This document shows positions 46,010-55,338 of a stretch of 64,000 bases of DNA, one piece after another. How positions within the stretch are numbered: position 1 is the first letter of the stretch; each line of letters begins with the position of its first letter. Origin of the DNA: an uncultured Lachnospira sp. (lineage in GTDB: Bacteria > Bacillota > Clostridia > Lachnospirales > Lachnospiraceae); contig CAKRIN010000008.1 in the NCBI GenBank assembly GCA_934343805.1, forward strand, positions 1-64,000. Direction: 5' to 3'. Made by a program: the position numbers and the translations under genes. Under the pieces are notes generated by a model. It had not been told where the DNA came from. It was given only the letters and a program-made list of their open reading frames with translations, and ran no database searches.

Positions 46010-46945
46010 TTAAACACTATACTTAAGTAATCCTTCAAGATTACTTCCTCTTTCCAATGCCAGCCTGATTTTCTCCATCTCCTTAAAAGAATACCTTGGA
46101 TCGGCATATAGCGATACATCTACACCATTAGTCAATCCCATCAATATCTCCTGTGTCTGCAATTCATCAAGTGATGATTTCTCATCCGACTCCCATTTGT
46201 CAGACATCTTATGTCTTGCTCTTTTCATTGCAACAGCATCCAGGAACGGATCAGCATAAACTGATACATCAATTCCTTCTTCCAGTCCAAGTCTTATCTG
46301 TTTCATCTGTCCTGATGAAAAGCCAAGCATATTATAGTATGAAACATCCACTCCGTTTTCCAGACCAAGTCTGATCTGCTCCATCTGTTCACCTGTATAT
46401 TCATGCAGCAGATACTTCGTTATATCAATACAGCTATGAATTCCAAGCCTGATTTCATTAAGCTGGTACTCGTCATAATTGTCCTCAACAAAAAATGTAA
46501 GGTCTATATCTTCTTTCTTAGCAAGCCTTATCTGCCTTAACACCTCGCCAGAATACCCCATCTTGGCAAACCTTGTAAGGTCATACTTATACTTTCTGGC
46601 AAGCCTTATCTCTCTCATTACAGAATGGCTGTATTTGGGACTGCACACTTCATCAGGTGATAATCCCGCCCGTATCCATTCCTTTAGCTCGTCCATCTGC
46701 ATACAGTCATATTCCGGCTGCGCAAATGCACTGACATCGATGCCTTCCTCTATCCCTAATCTTAAAGACTTCATCTGTGCAGCATTAAAATCAGTATTGC
46801 AATATAACGTTACATCTATGCCATTCTCAATACCCTTCACGATCTCCATAATCTGCAATTCATCAAATCCCAGAGACTTCCATATCTGCTTGTCAGTAGT
46901 CTTATTGATTATATTATCATTAATCTCACTGTTCACGTTCTGCAT
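46010..46945 (-). CDS. Protein of eleven 26-residue repeats
   Basis: A 311-residue protein made almost wholly of about eleven tandem 26-residue units starting near residue 25. The consensus is [FY]-S-x-x-Q-M-x-Q-I-R-L-G-L-E-x-G-[IV]-D-V-S-x-Y-A-D-P-x. The best copies are FSSGQMKQIRLGLEEGIDVS and YTGEQMEQIRLGLENGVDVS; copies 3 and 9 have drifted. Each unit probably makes two helices, giving a superhelical solenoid suited to protein binding. No signal peptide or membrane helix. GGAGATGGG precedes the ATG. It lies 59 bases upstream of the FapA-like gene. Similar repeat proteins occur in Lachnospiraceae, but I know of no assigned function. Confidence 0.75.
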   Translation of the reverse strand: MQNVNSEINDNIINKTTDKQIWKSLGFDELQIMEIVKGIENGIDVTLYCNTDFNAAQMKSLRLGIEEGIDVSAFAQPEYDCMQMDELKEWIRAGLSPDEVCSPKYSHSVMREIRLARKYKYDLTRFAKMGYSGEVLRQIRLAKKEDIDLTFFVEDNYDEYQLNEIRLGIHSCIDITKYLLHEYTGEQMEQIRLGLENGVDVSYYNMLGFSSGQMKQIRLGLEEGIDVSVYADPFLDAVAMKRARHKMSDKWESDEKSSLDELQTQEILMGLTNGVDVSLYADPRYSFKEMEKIRLALERGSNLEGLLKYSV

Positions 46946-47062
46946 AAGCCCATCTCCTATAATCCTACCAGATTAACAACCAAATCCGGACCTTTTAATA
47001 TCTGTTTAAATTTTACCACATGAAAATAATTCCCACAAGTTCCATGTGTATTTTTTATCAAA

Positions 47063-49525
47063 TCAAAAATCCTCCCAGAAATCCTGTATACATTTTACTG
47101 CACTGTTTTTATTAACCGGAAATATTCTATTCCACTCTCTCGGATACATATTTTCATATTCTTTTGTAAGAAAACGGTCATCAAGCAGTGCTATTACGCC
47201 TCGGTCTGTATCAGTTCTTATTACCCGCCCCGCAGCCTGCAATACCTTGTTCATGCCTGGAATTACATATGCATATAAATATCCATTTTTGCCCCATTCA
47301 TCAAAATAATTGCGCAATATGTTCCTTTCACGGCATATCATTGGGATACCTGTTCCTACAACCACTGCCCCTATAAGGCTTTCATCCTTGAGATCTATTC
47401 CCTCCGAAAATATTCCACCAAGAACACAAAAACCTATAAGTGACGATTCCGGCTTAAGTTCCTCATAGAACTGTGAAAGAAACTCTTCTTTATCTTTCTC
47501 ATTCATATGCCTGCCCTGGACAATAACATTTATTCCATCTGAAAGTTCACATGACTCCTTATTCTCCTGTGAGCACACATATGCATTAACAGCATTATTA
47601 TGTATATATGCTTCAAGGACATTTTCCATATATGAATACGACGGAAAGAACACCATGTATCTTCCTGTCTTTCCAGAAATCATGTAATTAATATAATCTG
47701 CCACTTTAGCATACTCAGACATATTGCGCCTTGTATACCGGCTGGTCACATCTTTTGCCACCATAATTCTTTTATTGTCCGGTTCAAATGGTGAGTGGGC
47801 ATATACAGCTCTGTCATCAATATCACCTGACAACATTTCTTTAAAATAATTAACCGGTAATAACGTTGCAGAAAAGAACACTGTACTCTTTCCCTGTGCC
47901 AGACGTTCACTTATATTCCCAGATGGATCTACACAATACAAATGCACAAGAAAATTGCCATCTGCATCATGTTCTGTATAGTATACATACTTTTCATCCG
48001 CGCAATCATACATGTTAAGAAAATGTCTTACTGCAAAGAAAAAATCAATGCATTCATCAACAACCGGCTGGCCTTTATGCTTATCCATAAACTTCTGCAT
48101 AAGCCCCATTGTCCTCTCCAGACTTGCCGGAAATGTCCCAAGTCCATCAATAACCTTAAAGCTGTCACACTGTCTTTTATATTCCAGAAGCTGCTTATTG
48201 CATTTATCAAGTGCAGCTGCAAGGCGTTTATCCATATCCTTTACTATCTTCTTCGCAGCAAGGAAATCTTCTTTTTTCAACACTGCACTATACATATCCC
48301 TTGCTCTGTCAACAAGATTGTGTGCCTCATCCACAAGAAATACATAATCACCTGATGAACCATTTCCAAAATACCTCTTAAGTGCAGCATCAGGATCAAA
48401 TACATAATTATAATCACATATGATACCGTCACACCAGTATGATGTATCAAGCGACATTTCAAAAGGACACACCTCATGTTTTTGGGCATAATCAGTTATA
48501 TTATCCCTGCCAATAGCCATCTCATGTGTAATTATGTCATAAACAGCATCATTAACTCTGTCAAAATGGCCCTTTGCATATGGACACATGGCAGGATTAC
48601 AATTTCTTTCATCCAGCGGACATATCTTGTCCTTTGCTGTAAGTGTGACAGTCCTCATATGCAGTCCCTTGTCTCTTAGTATCTTATATGAATCCTCTGC
48701 GACTGTTCTTGTAATAGTCTTGGATGTCAGATAGAATATTTTATCTATAAGCTGCTGCCCAAGTGCCTGCACCGATGGATAAACTGTTGATAATGTCTTT
48801 CCTACACCCGTAGGTGCCTGTATGTACAGAGTGCTTTCTGACTCAATCGCTCTGTATACATTTACACACAGCTTCTTCTGTCCTTCTCTGTATTCATATG
48901 GAAATGCCAGATTCTTTATAGAATCTGTGCGTCTGCTTCTTTCATCAAATGTATAATCTGTCCATTTTTTAAAAGCAGCAGTAAGCTTATTAAACCATTC
49001 CTCTATCTGCTCAAATGTATAATCCTCTCTGAATCTCTTTATAGTTTCAGGTTCCGGAGTAACGTATGTCATCTGGACACCAATGTTCTTAAGCTTCTTC
49101 CTGTCAGCATATATATACGCATATACCATCGCCTGTGCTTTATGTACATACACCGGCTCATTAAGAACTGATACATCTGCCTGCATAGTTTTTATTTCAT
49201 CTATTACAACTTCTCCGACAGGTTTCTTTTCCCCGTCTTCATCCTCTTCAATATCTGCAATAATCCCGTCAGCTCTCCCCTCTATTGAAAGAATATAGTC
49301 AATTCCTGTTCCGCTTGTCATTTCCAGCTCTGTCTTTAAAGGGACTTCTGCATGATACAATGCTCCCATACTATGCTGTATCTTCCTGTGGATTCTTGCG
49401 CCTTCCTGCATAACTGCAATATCATTGCTTCCTGTATTTCTATTATCAATATCGCCTGATGCATACATGAATTCAACAAGATTTCTGACAGAAATCCTGA
49501 AGCAGTTTCCCTTAACCGAATACAT
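47063..49525 (-). CDS. DinG/XPD-type DNA helicase with N-terminal PD-(D/E)XK nuclease domain
   Basis: An 820-residue superfamily 2 helicase. Residues 1-150 form a Cas4/RecB-type nuclease domain with IEGRADG (81-87) and IDEIKT (108-113), followed by HKAQAMVYAY. Walker A is QAPTGVGKT (236-244). An Fe-S cluster is indicated by Cys302, 309, 314 and 353, and DEAH is at 399-402. C-terminal motifs include VFFSATLLP, VLGGIFSEGIDL and QAAGRVIRTDTD. It would unwind DNA 5'-3' and cut flaps or ends in repair. GGAG precedes the ATG. It follows an unknown gene by 12 bases and is co-transcribed with it. Confidence 0.9.
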   Translation of the reverse strand: MYSVKGNCFRISVRNLVEFMYASGDIDNRNTGSNDIAVMQEGARIHRKIQHSMGALYHAEVPLKTELEMTSGTGIDYILSIEGRADGIIADIEEDEDGEKKPVGEVVIDEIKTMQADVSVLNEPVYVHKAQAMVYAYIYADRKKLKNIGVQMTYVTPEPETIKRFREDYTFEQIEEWFNKLTAAFKKWTDYTFDERSRRTDSIKNLAFPYEYREGQKKLCVNVYRAIESESTLYIQAPTGVGKTLSTVYPSVQALGQQLIDKIFYLTSKTITRTVAEDSYKILRDKGLHMRTVTLTAKDKICPLDERNCNPAMCPYAKGHFDRVNDAVYDIITHEMAIGRDNITDYAQKHEVCPFEMSLDTSYWCDGIICDYNYVFDPDAALKRYFGNGSSGDYVFLVDEAHNLVDRARDMYSAVLKKEDFLAAKKIVKDMDKRLAAALDKCNKQLLEYKRQCDSFKVIDGLGTFPASLERTMGLMQKFMDKHKGQPVVDECIDFFFAVRHFLNMYDCADEKYVYYTEHDADGNFLVHLYCVDPSGNISERLAQGKSTVFFSATLLPVNYFKEMLSGDIDDRAVYAHSPFEPDNKRIMVAKDVTSRYTRRNMSEYAKVADYINYMISGKTGRYMVFFPSYSYMENVLEAYIHNNAVNAYVCSQENKESCELSDGINVIVQGRHMNEKDKEEFLSQFYEELKPESSLIGFCVLGGIFSEGIDLKDESLIGAVVVGTGIPMICRERNILRNYFDEWGKNGYLYAYVIPGMNKVLQAAGRVIRTDTDRGVIALLDDRFLTKEYENMYPREWNRIFPVNKNSAVKCIQDFWEDF

Positions 49526-49537
49526 TTATTTCTCCAA

Positions 49538-50317
49538 TCAATAATGTTCTACTATATCATATATAAAAGAGTTTCCTTTCTTTCCCACTCTTTTTACCTG
49601 TTCCATATAATTAAGCATTGCCAGTACATTCCCTGCTGTCTTTTTATCAACATGCGCCGTTCTGGCAAAATCAGCTGATGTAAATCCATCTTCTAGTCCG
49701 TCAGGCACAAACTGCATATAATCCTGCGGGCAGTCAAGCTCAACAATCTTCCTGATTCCAACAGGAATGCGGTCATATCTTACTGCTCCCCTTTTTTTGT
49801 CATAACTCCACCCATTAAGCAGCTTATGCTCTTCCATATCCATCATAATTACTGTTACTTTCAGGTTAGGATTCTTTAAAAAAGGCTTTATTCTGTATAA
49901 TTCATACATAGCATCATATATGCTGTATCTTTTAGGGGATTTTCTTCTTGAAGTTACTGCTCCGCTCTCAGGATCTATCCAGCTTAAATACTTGTCATAG
50001 GGCAATGGATATACAACTCTTACATTGTATTCATTAAGAAATACTGTAAGCTTATCTCTTAATTTGCCTAGCTGTCTCGTCTGGATTTCAATTATGCCAT
50101 CCTGATTATATATATCAGCATAATATCCATTGACCGCCACCTCCTGATTATCTTCATCAGGCTCATAATATGCTTTCAGCACTGCATGTAATGTTCTCTC
50201 TGAGAGTGTGCCTATCCCCTTATCATCATGTTTTTTTCCAATTATACGCTGTCTGGCAGCTTCAAACGCCGCTTCATCTATATATTCTATTGTTTCTGCG
50301 GTCTTTTTTACTGCCAT
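49538..50317 (-). CDS. Unknown protein with possible nuclease-like fold
   Basis: A 259-residue soluble protein. In the middle are ADIYNQDGIIEIQTRQLGKL and NVRVVYPLPYDKYLSWID; the Asp ... Glu-x-Gln spacing resembles a PD-(D/E)XK core with Gln where Lys is expected. A winged-helix-like C-terminus follows (FTSADFARTAHVDKKTAGNV). The family is widespread in Clostridia but, as far as I know, has no assigned function. ATG 50317 has AGGAG six bases upstream. It precedes the nuclease-helicase by 12 bases, so the two likely work in the same DNA repair or processing step. Confidence 0.6.
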   Translation of the reverse strand: MAVKKTAETIEYIDEAAFEAARQRIIGKKHDDKGIGTLSERTLHAVLKAYYEPDEDNQEVAVNGYYADIYNQDGIIEIQTRQLGKLRDKLTVFLNEYNVRVVYPLPYDKYLSWIDPESGAVTSRRKSPKRYSIYDAMYELYRIKPFLKNPNLKVTVIMMDMEEHKLLNGWSYDKKRGAVRYDRIPVGIRKIVELDCPQDYMQFVPDGLEDGFTSADFARTAHVDKKTAGNVLAMLNYMEQVKRVGKKGNSFIYDIVEHY

Positions 50318-50479
50318 GGCTGTCTCCTGACTCTTCTTTTTCATAAAGTATCTTACGAATTAATAAAAAAATCAAGACTTGAAAGCTATGCTTTATTTTC
50401 ACACACAACTTATATATAATTAACCTATACTTCGTATATCGTTTCGTACTAATCATGATTACAATCAAGGAGGACACAC

Positions 50480-51535
50480 ATGATATCAATAAGTATGTGT
50501 ATGATAGTAAAAAATGAACAGGATGTCTTAAAACGATGTCTGGACTCCTATGCCGGAACATATGATGAACTTATCATTGTTGATACTGGTTCTACTGACA
50601 ACACAAAAGATATTGCACATGAATACACTGACAAGGTATATGACTTTGAATGGTGTGATGATTTTTCCAAAGCACGTAACTTTGCATTTTCAAAGGCAGA
50701 ATGTGACTATATTTTCAGTGCTGATGCTGATGAAGAACTTGATATTTATAACAACAAGGCTCTGCGTGACCTGAAGTCCATACTTCTTCCAGAAATTGAC
50801 ATTGTGCAGATGTACTATGTAAATGCATCTGCTTTTAATTCAGTATATAACGCAAAGAAAGAACTCCGCCCCAAGCTGTTCAGGCGGCTCCGTACATTTA
50901 CATGGATATCACCAATCCATGAAACAATACGCCTTGAGCCCTTAGTTTATGACAGTGACATAGAAATACTTCATAAGCCTGTATCTGATCACAGCAAGAG
51001 AGATTTTAAAACCTATCTTAAAGCATTTGAATGTGGAACACACATTGAGGATTATGTTGTGACTATGCTGTGTAAAGAATTGTTTATCTCTGGGGAAGAT
51101 ACTGATTTCCTAATGTTTAAGGATATATTTGAAAATATTCTTGCAAAAGAAGAGCGAAATGCTGACATTACAAAAGAGCTCGACTGTATTCTTTCAAGAA
51201 TTTATCAGATATCCGGTAATTATGATCAATTCTTTAAAACTGCACTGAGAGCTGTTGCCAATGAGCCATGTTCTGAAATATGTCTCACACTCGGAATATT
51301 CTACATGGATAAACAGGACTATGAAGAGGCTGTTATGTGGCTGTATAATGCAGCATACGAAACACAGAGTATCCTTGATATCACAAGCAGTACAAGCAAA
51401 CCGCTTTCTCTTCTTGGAAAGTGTTATGCCGAACTGGCAGCACTTGCTTCAGACATTAATGAAATAACACGTCTTTCAGATATCTCATCAGACTACTATG
51501 CAAAAGCTGCAGCCTGCCAGATACCCGAAGAATAG
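50480..51535 (+). CDS. Family 2 glycosyltransferase with TPR-like C-terminus
   Basis: A 351-residue protein. The N-terminal GT-A domain has SISMCMIVKNEQDVLKRCL, LIIVDTGSTDNTKDIA, WCDDFSKARNFAFSKA and the metal-binding FSADADEELD. The C-terminal 150 residues are helical, in TPR-like pairs. Related proteins are SunS-like or wall-polysaccharide glycosyltransferases that act in the cytoplasm on sugars or peptides. It is the only plus-strand gene in this part of the window. AAGGAGG precedes the ATG. Acceptor unknown. Confidence 0.88.
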   Translation: MISISMCMIVKNEQDVLKRCLDSYAGTYDELIIVDTGSTDNTKDIAHEYTDKVYDFEWCDDFSKARNFAFSKAECDYIFSADADEELDIYNNKALRDLKSILLPEIDIVQMYYVNASAFNSVYNAKKELRPKLFRRLRTFTWISPIHETIRLEPLVYDSDIEILHKPVSDHSKRDFKTYLKAFECGTHIEDYVVTMLCKELFISGEDTDFLMFKDIFENILAKEERNADITKELDCILSRIYQISGNYDQFFKTALRAVANEPCSEICLTLGIFYMDKQDYEEAVMWLYNAAYETQSILDITSSTSKPLSLLGKCYAELAALASDINEITRLSDISSDYYAKAAACQIPEE

Positions 51536-51536
51536 A

Positions 51537-51587
51537 AAGAAGCGATATATAAATCCTGAACTGCAAGACTTATATATCGCTTCTTTT
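51537..51587. terminator. Bidirectional terminator after the glycosyltransferase
   Basis: AAGAAGCGATATATAA and TTATATATCGCTTCTT form a perfect 16-base stem around a 17-base loop with T-runs on both strands. Confidence 0.88.
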
Positions 51588-51609
51588 AGCTTATGATAGC
51601 TTCTTAGTA

Positions 51610-53214
51610 TTATTTGTCATCAATATCAAACAGTTCTACCTGTTCAACCTCTTCTTCAGATTCCTTATGTTTTTCCGTTTTACTATCATCTATGAGGTCA
51701 TCATCCTCATCATCTTCATAATCATCCATAAGCTCATCATCATCATATTTAGATTCTTCCTCAACTCTGTCAGCAAAATCCCTTGCACTCATAAATGGTT
51801 CATCATCAAGTTCTCCCATAGCCTTGTTGAATGCTCTCTTATTCCTTGATATTCTGCTTCCAAGAATAGAAGCTGTACATATAAGCGCAATAAGTAAAAT
51901 AACTGCTGTGGCTGCCGCAATATAGAACATATTACGATATGATATTGTGTGTGCCTTTGCTGATGTATCCTGTACCTCAGGCTTAGTATATGCCACTCCG
52001 TCCATTGAACCATCATATACCTGGATTGTTTCATCAGCTATACAATATCTGAACCAGCCTGTTACACCCTGTGAACTTATTCCATAAAAAAGGCAGTATG
52101 TTCTGTCAGAATTCATCATTACCTGCACATCCCTGCCTGCAATGTTATACTCTGTCAGCGTGTACCCATCAGGCTTTTCCATTGAATCCGTAATAGGAAG
52201 AATACTATATGCTATACTTGGCTCATTAACCTGGACATAATATGTAAATGTTTTTGAAACAGAATCATATACATACAATCCACTTTCGCCTGTACTGTCT
52301 TTAGCCTCAAGATAAACAAGCACAAGCTTTGTATTAACGCCAATTCCTGCTTTTATCTTGCTTCCCTGATAATCATAATCAGATTCCTCATATCCTTCTG
52401 GAAGAGGATTCTGTGAAAAATCACTTTTCAATGTATATACAGAACCATTAACTGTTACATCAATATCTTCATATTCATTAGCCGTCGTAGTAGGTTCTTC
52501 CACGCTTCCTCTTGTCGTATAGATTGTATATACTTTCTTACTTCCATCTTCTGCCGTAACAGTAATTGTTGTTGTATTGTTTCCCATATCCATCTTTGTT
52601 CCAGATATAGATACTTTAGCTTTTGAATCTTCCGGTACTGCACTTACTGTCAGCTTCTCCACATCTGCTCCAACTGCAGTTGTATATGTTGTAGTACCCG
52701 AAGAAAATGCTGGCGACAATACTCCCGGATCAATCTTTAATGATGCCAGATTATTATTAGTAGAATATGTTACCGGTGCTTTTCCTGTAATTGTTCCTGC
52801 CGAAGACGTTACTGTCATGTATCCGTCACTGCCAGCCAGATTCGTCCCCTGTCCGACAGTAATACTTGCCGTTCCGGCAGTTTTAATTTTAAAAGTAAGT
52901 GTTCTGGATTTGCTCTTAAACGAATCTGTATCTATCCATTTAACAAGTCCATTTCCTCCTGTATCATATCCGGATACAGCTTCAACAACAGATGTATCAT
53001 ATGAAATATACACTTCTGTTGCCCATATTTCTTCCGAAGACGACATCGTTACTGTAACTGTAACTTCACTTCCAACTTCTCCACTTGCTGAACCCACAGC
53101 CACATTAGCAGTTGCAGCGTATACTTTATCTGGTTCTGACAATCCTGAAATCACCCCTGTACACATTACCAGTAGTACCGCAAATGCCATAAATTTTCTT
53201 ATAATATTCTTCAT
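51610..53214 (-). CDS. Membrane-anchored cohesin-like surface protein
   Basis: A 534-residue protein. Signal peptide to about 34; a cohesin-like beta domain follows (about 36-145: VAVGSASGEVGSEVTVTVTM, ATEVYISYDTSVVEAVSGYD); then a cadherin-like beta domain (about 150-240, ending VTAEDGSKKVYTIYT); then an unknown Tyr-rich domain to about 425; one membrane helix (about 438-460); and a very acidic cytosolic tail rich in Asp/Glu. The start at 53214 has AAGGAGG upstream. The next gene encodes a dockerin-bearing wall enzyme, so this protein may be its anchor at the cell surface. Confidence 0.8.
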   Translation of the reverse strand: MKNIIRKFMAFAVLLVMCTGVISGLSEPDKVYAATANVAVGSASGEVGSEVTVTVTMSSSEEIWATEVYISYDTSVVEAVSGYDTGGNGLVKWIDTDSFKSKSRTLTFKIKTAGTASITVGQGTNLAGSDGYMTVTSSAGTITGKAPVTYSTNNNLASLKIDPGVLSPAFSSGTTTYTTAVGADVEKLTVSAVPEDSKAKVSISGTKMDMGNNTTTITVTAEDGSKKVYTIYTTRGSVEEPTTTANEYEDIDVTVNGSVYTLKSDFSQNPLPEGYEESDYDYQGSKIKAGIGVNTKLVLVYLEAKDSTGESGLYVYDSVSKTFTYYVQVNEPSIAYSILPITDSMEKPDGYTLTEYNIAGRDVQVMMNSDRTYCLFYGISSQGVTGWFRYCIADETIQVYDGSMDGVAYTKPEVQDTSAKAHTISYRNMFYIAAATAVILLIALICTASILGSRISRNKRAFNKAMGELDDEPFMSARDFADRVEEESKYDDDELMDDYEDDEDDDLIDDSKTEKHKESEEEVEQVELFDIDDK

Positions 53215-53233
53215 CAAATCCTCCTTGCCGGTA

Positions 53234-55282
53234 TTACTGGGTTATGTATCCGATTCCAAGAATGTTCTTTTTAAGTGCTACAATATCGAGAATACCGACA
53301 CTTCCATCCCTGTTCGCATCTGCTGCTTTATAATATGCTCCATCGAGTGCTGTCATATCAAGCATATATCTTTTAAGTGTAACTATATCAAGAATATTAA
53401 TTTCACCATCTCCATTAACATCCCCATATAATATTATTTTGTACTCACTTGAAACATTTCCTTTGCCGTCATATACAACAAATCTGTCTCCTGTGGCAAT
53501 ATTTTCTGTCTTTTCTTTTCCATCACTGCCAACTACAACACCTGTTGTACCGCCATTAAACGTTATTCCTGACATGAATCCTGACAGATTACTTCCAACA
53601 CCAATTCCAGATATAAAGCCATTGGTATTATCTACATTATATTCGGATTTGAAATCTCCCTTAGCTCCGTCATTATTAAGGTTCTCACGCACTATTCTTA
53701 TGTTGTATTTCCTTATCTCGCCATTCTGTGCTTTAACAGAAATTGTAATATCGTTATTTCCAACCTTTAACTGACAGCTTCCTGTCCCAGAAACTGTTGC
53801 GCTGCTTACCTTAGCCGAAGCCGATATATTTACAGAGCTTGTTGCATTAGGAACTATCAGGCTGTAATCTGTTATATCAGAACTGAATGTTGGAGTTAAC
53901 GAATAACCATCTACACTGAGCGAATCCAGCTTATTATTAGGGCTTCCTTTACCTGACGGATATTCGCTTGCAGTTTCTGGCATATTACGATACACAGGAA
54001 TATTAAATGTCATTGCAGTTTCAGACTTTACCTTATCTGAATATCCGTTTGCTGCTCTTACTGACTCAGAACTTGCCGCTTCAATATTAGTCATATACTG
54101 ATGCGAAAAATTCTTTAAGTCAAACTTTTCATAATAAAGAGTATTCTGTCCGGCATTAATATAATTCTTACCGATTATCTTAGCCCCTCCAACAATGGCA
54201 AGCATTCTTGTCGACCATGGTCTTAATGTCGAAGAGTCATTCTTCTTTGCATACTTGAGGCCATTCTCAATAGCACCGGCACTGCTTGTTTTATATGCGC
54301 CAATATTATAATAATTATAGTAATTCTCGTAATTAGAAAATGTGCCTGATATACTGTCACTATTCCCGGAAGCACCCATCTCCTGAATAATTCTTGATGC
54401 AAGATGGTAAGGACTTACCCCGGACATTGATCCTGCTGCTATCAATGCGGACACATATGTAGAATATGTTACTCCTCCATATGACAGGTCATTTCTTGAG
54501 CTGTCGAGGAATGTGCCCGAAACAAGTGTATTAAGCCCACTTTCTGTCTGTATCTGTCCATTATATGCCAGATTCTCAAACATAAATATATGCCTGCTAT
54601 CCAGGAAATTTCTTGGATCAAGGTAATATTCAACCATTGCTGACGATGCCTGTACCCATCCTCCTGAATCCCATATTGTATATTCTCCCGTATTCCAGTT
54701 ATAACATCCTGCTGCAGTAGATTTCTTGGAGCTGTCATAACTGTTAGGCACAAGACTTCTTCCGGGATAATTCTCCTTTTCAACGACATAATCCCAGTCA
54801 AGTCCTGTGTTATCAGCAACAAATACCCATGAAGGATATTGTGCATGTAACGCTATAAGCCCTTCATGGTAGCTTTCCGGAAATCCCTGTTCTGTAAGAT
54901 ATTCCTTAAAGCTCGCGTATTGTGAATAATCTACATTCTTGTAAACTGTCACATACTGTGAGGCTATATATCCCTCACGATACGAACCATCAAGATAGAA
55001 CCCGACCTTATACCATGAATAGTTGTTACTTGTAAATTCTTCCCCAAGAATATCAAGAGATTTTCCTCCATTAAACTTGGTTATAATATTGCTGCTGTCA
55101 GATGTATCCGGAGCTGTCCTTATACGCACATCAGTTGTACCTTCCATGACACAGCCTGATTTCTTCTCATCTGCCATAACTGTTACTGTCTGTATACTGA
55201 CGCACATAAGAACTGCCTGCATCATCATTACAAAACACAGCAATGCTGACTTTACTCTAATTGTTCTCAGATGTTTAATCAT
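53234..55282 (-). CDS. Secreted glucosaminidase with SH3, cadherin-like and dockerin domains
   Basis: A 682-residue secreted protein. Signal peptide to about 38; a bacterial SH3 domain (about 43-115, VRIRTAPDTSDSSNIITKF); a glucosaminidase domain of the LytB/LytD type (about 195-400, with HLASRIIQEMGASG as the likely catalytic Glu region and NYYNIGAYKTSS); a cadherin-like beta domain (about 455-540); and a C-terminal type I dockerin with two calcium loops, GDVNGDGEINILDIVTLKRY and ADANRDGSVGILDIVALKK. It should cut the glycan strands of peptidoglycan. The gene ends 20 bases before the start of the cohesin-like protein gene, so the pair is coordinately expressed. Confidence 0.88.
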   Translation of the reverse strand: MIKHLRTIRVKSALLCFVMMMQAVLMCVSIQTVTVMADEKKSGCVMEGTTDVRIRTAPDTSDSSNIITKFNGGKSLDILGEEFTSNNYSWYKVGFYLDGSYREGYIASQYVTVYKNVDYSQYASFKEYLTEQGFPESYHEGLIALHAQYPSWVFVADNTGLDWDYVVEKENYPGRSLVPNSYDSSKKSTAAGCYNWNTGEYTIWDSGGWVQASSAMVEYYLDPRNFLDSRHIFMFENLAYNGQIQTESGLNTLVSGTFLDSSRNDLSYGGVTYSTYVSALIAAGSMSGVSPYHLASRIIQEMGASGNSDSISGTFSNYENYYNYYNIGAYKTSSAGAIENGLKYAKKNDSSTLRPWSTRMLAIVGGAKIIGKNYINAGQNTLYYEKFDLKNFSHQYMTNIEAASSESVRAANGYSDKVKSETAMTFNIPVYRNMPETASEYPSGKGSPNNKLDSLSVDGYSLTPTFSSDITDYSLIVPNATSSVNISASAKVSSATVSGTGSCQLKVGNNDITISVKAQNGEIRKYNIRIVRENLNNDGAKGDFKSEYNVDNTNGFISGIGVGSNLSGFMSGITFNGGTTGVVVGSDGKEKTENIATGDRFVVYDGKGNVSSEYKIILYGDVNGDGEINILDIVTLKRYMLDMTALDGAYYKAADANRDGSVGILDIVALKKNILGIGYITQ

Positions 55283-55338
55283 TCAACCACCTTACATTCG
55301 TATTCTTATAAATCTTAATGGTTACATATATCAGAATC

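Noticed and set aside
47063..49525. Cas4-like nuclease motif as a sign of CRISPR
   Set aside because: The domain is fused to an XPD-type helicase; no repeats, spacers or other cas genes were seen anywhere in the window.
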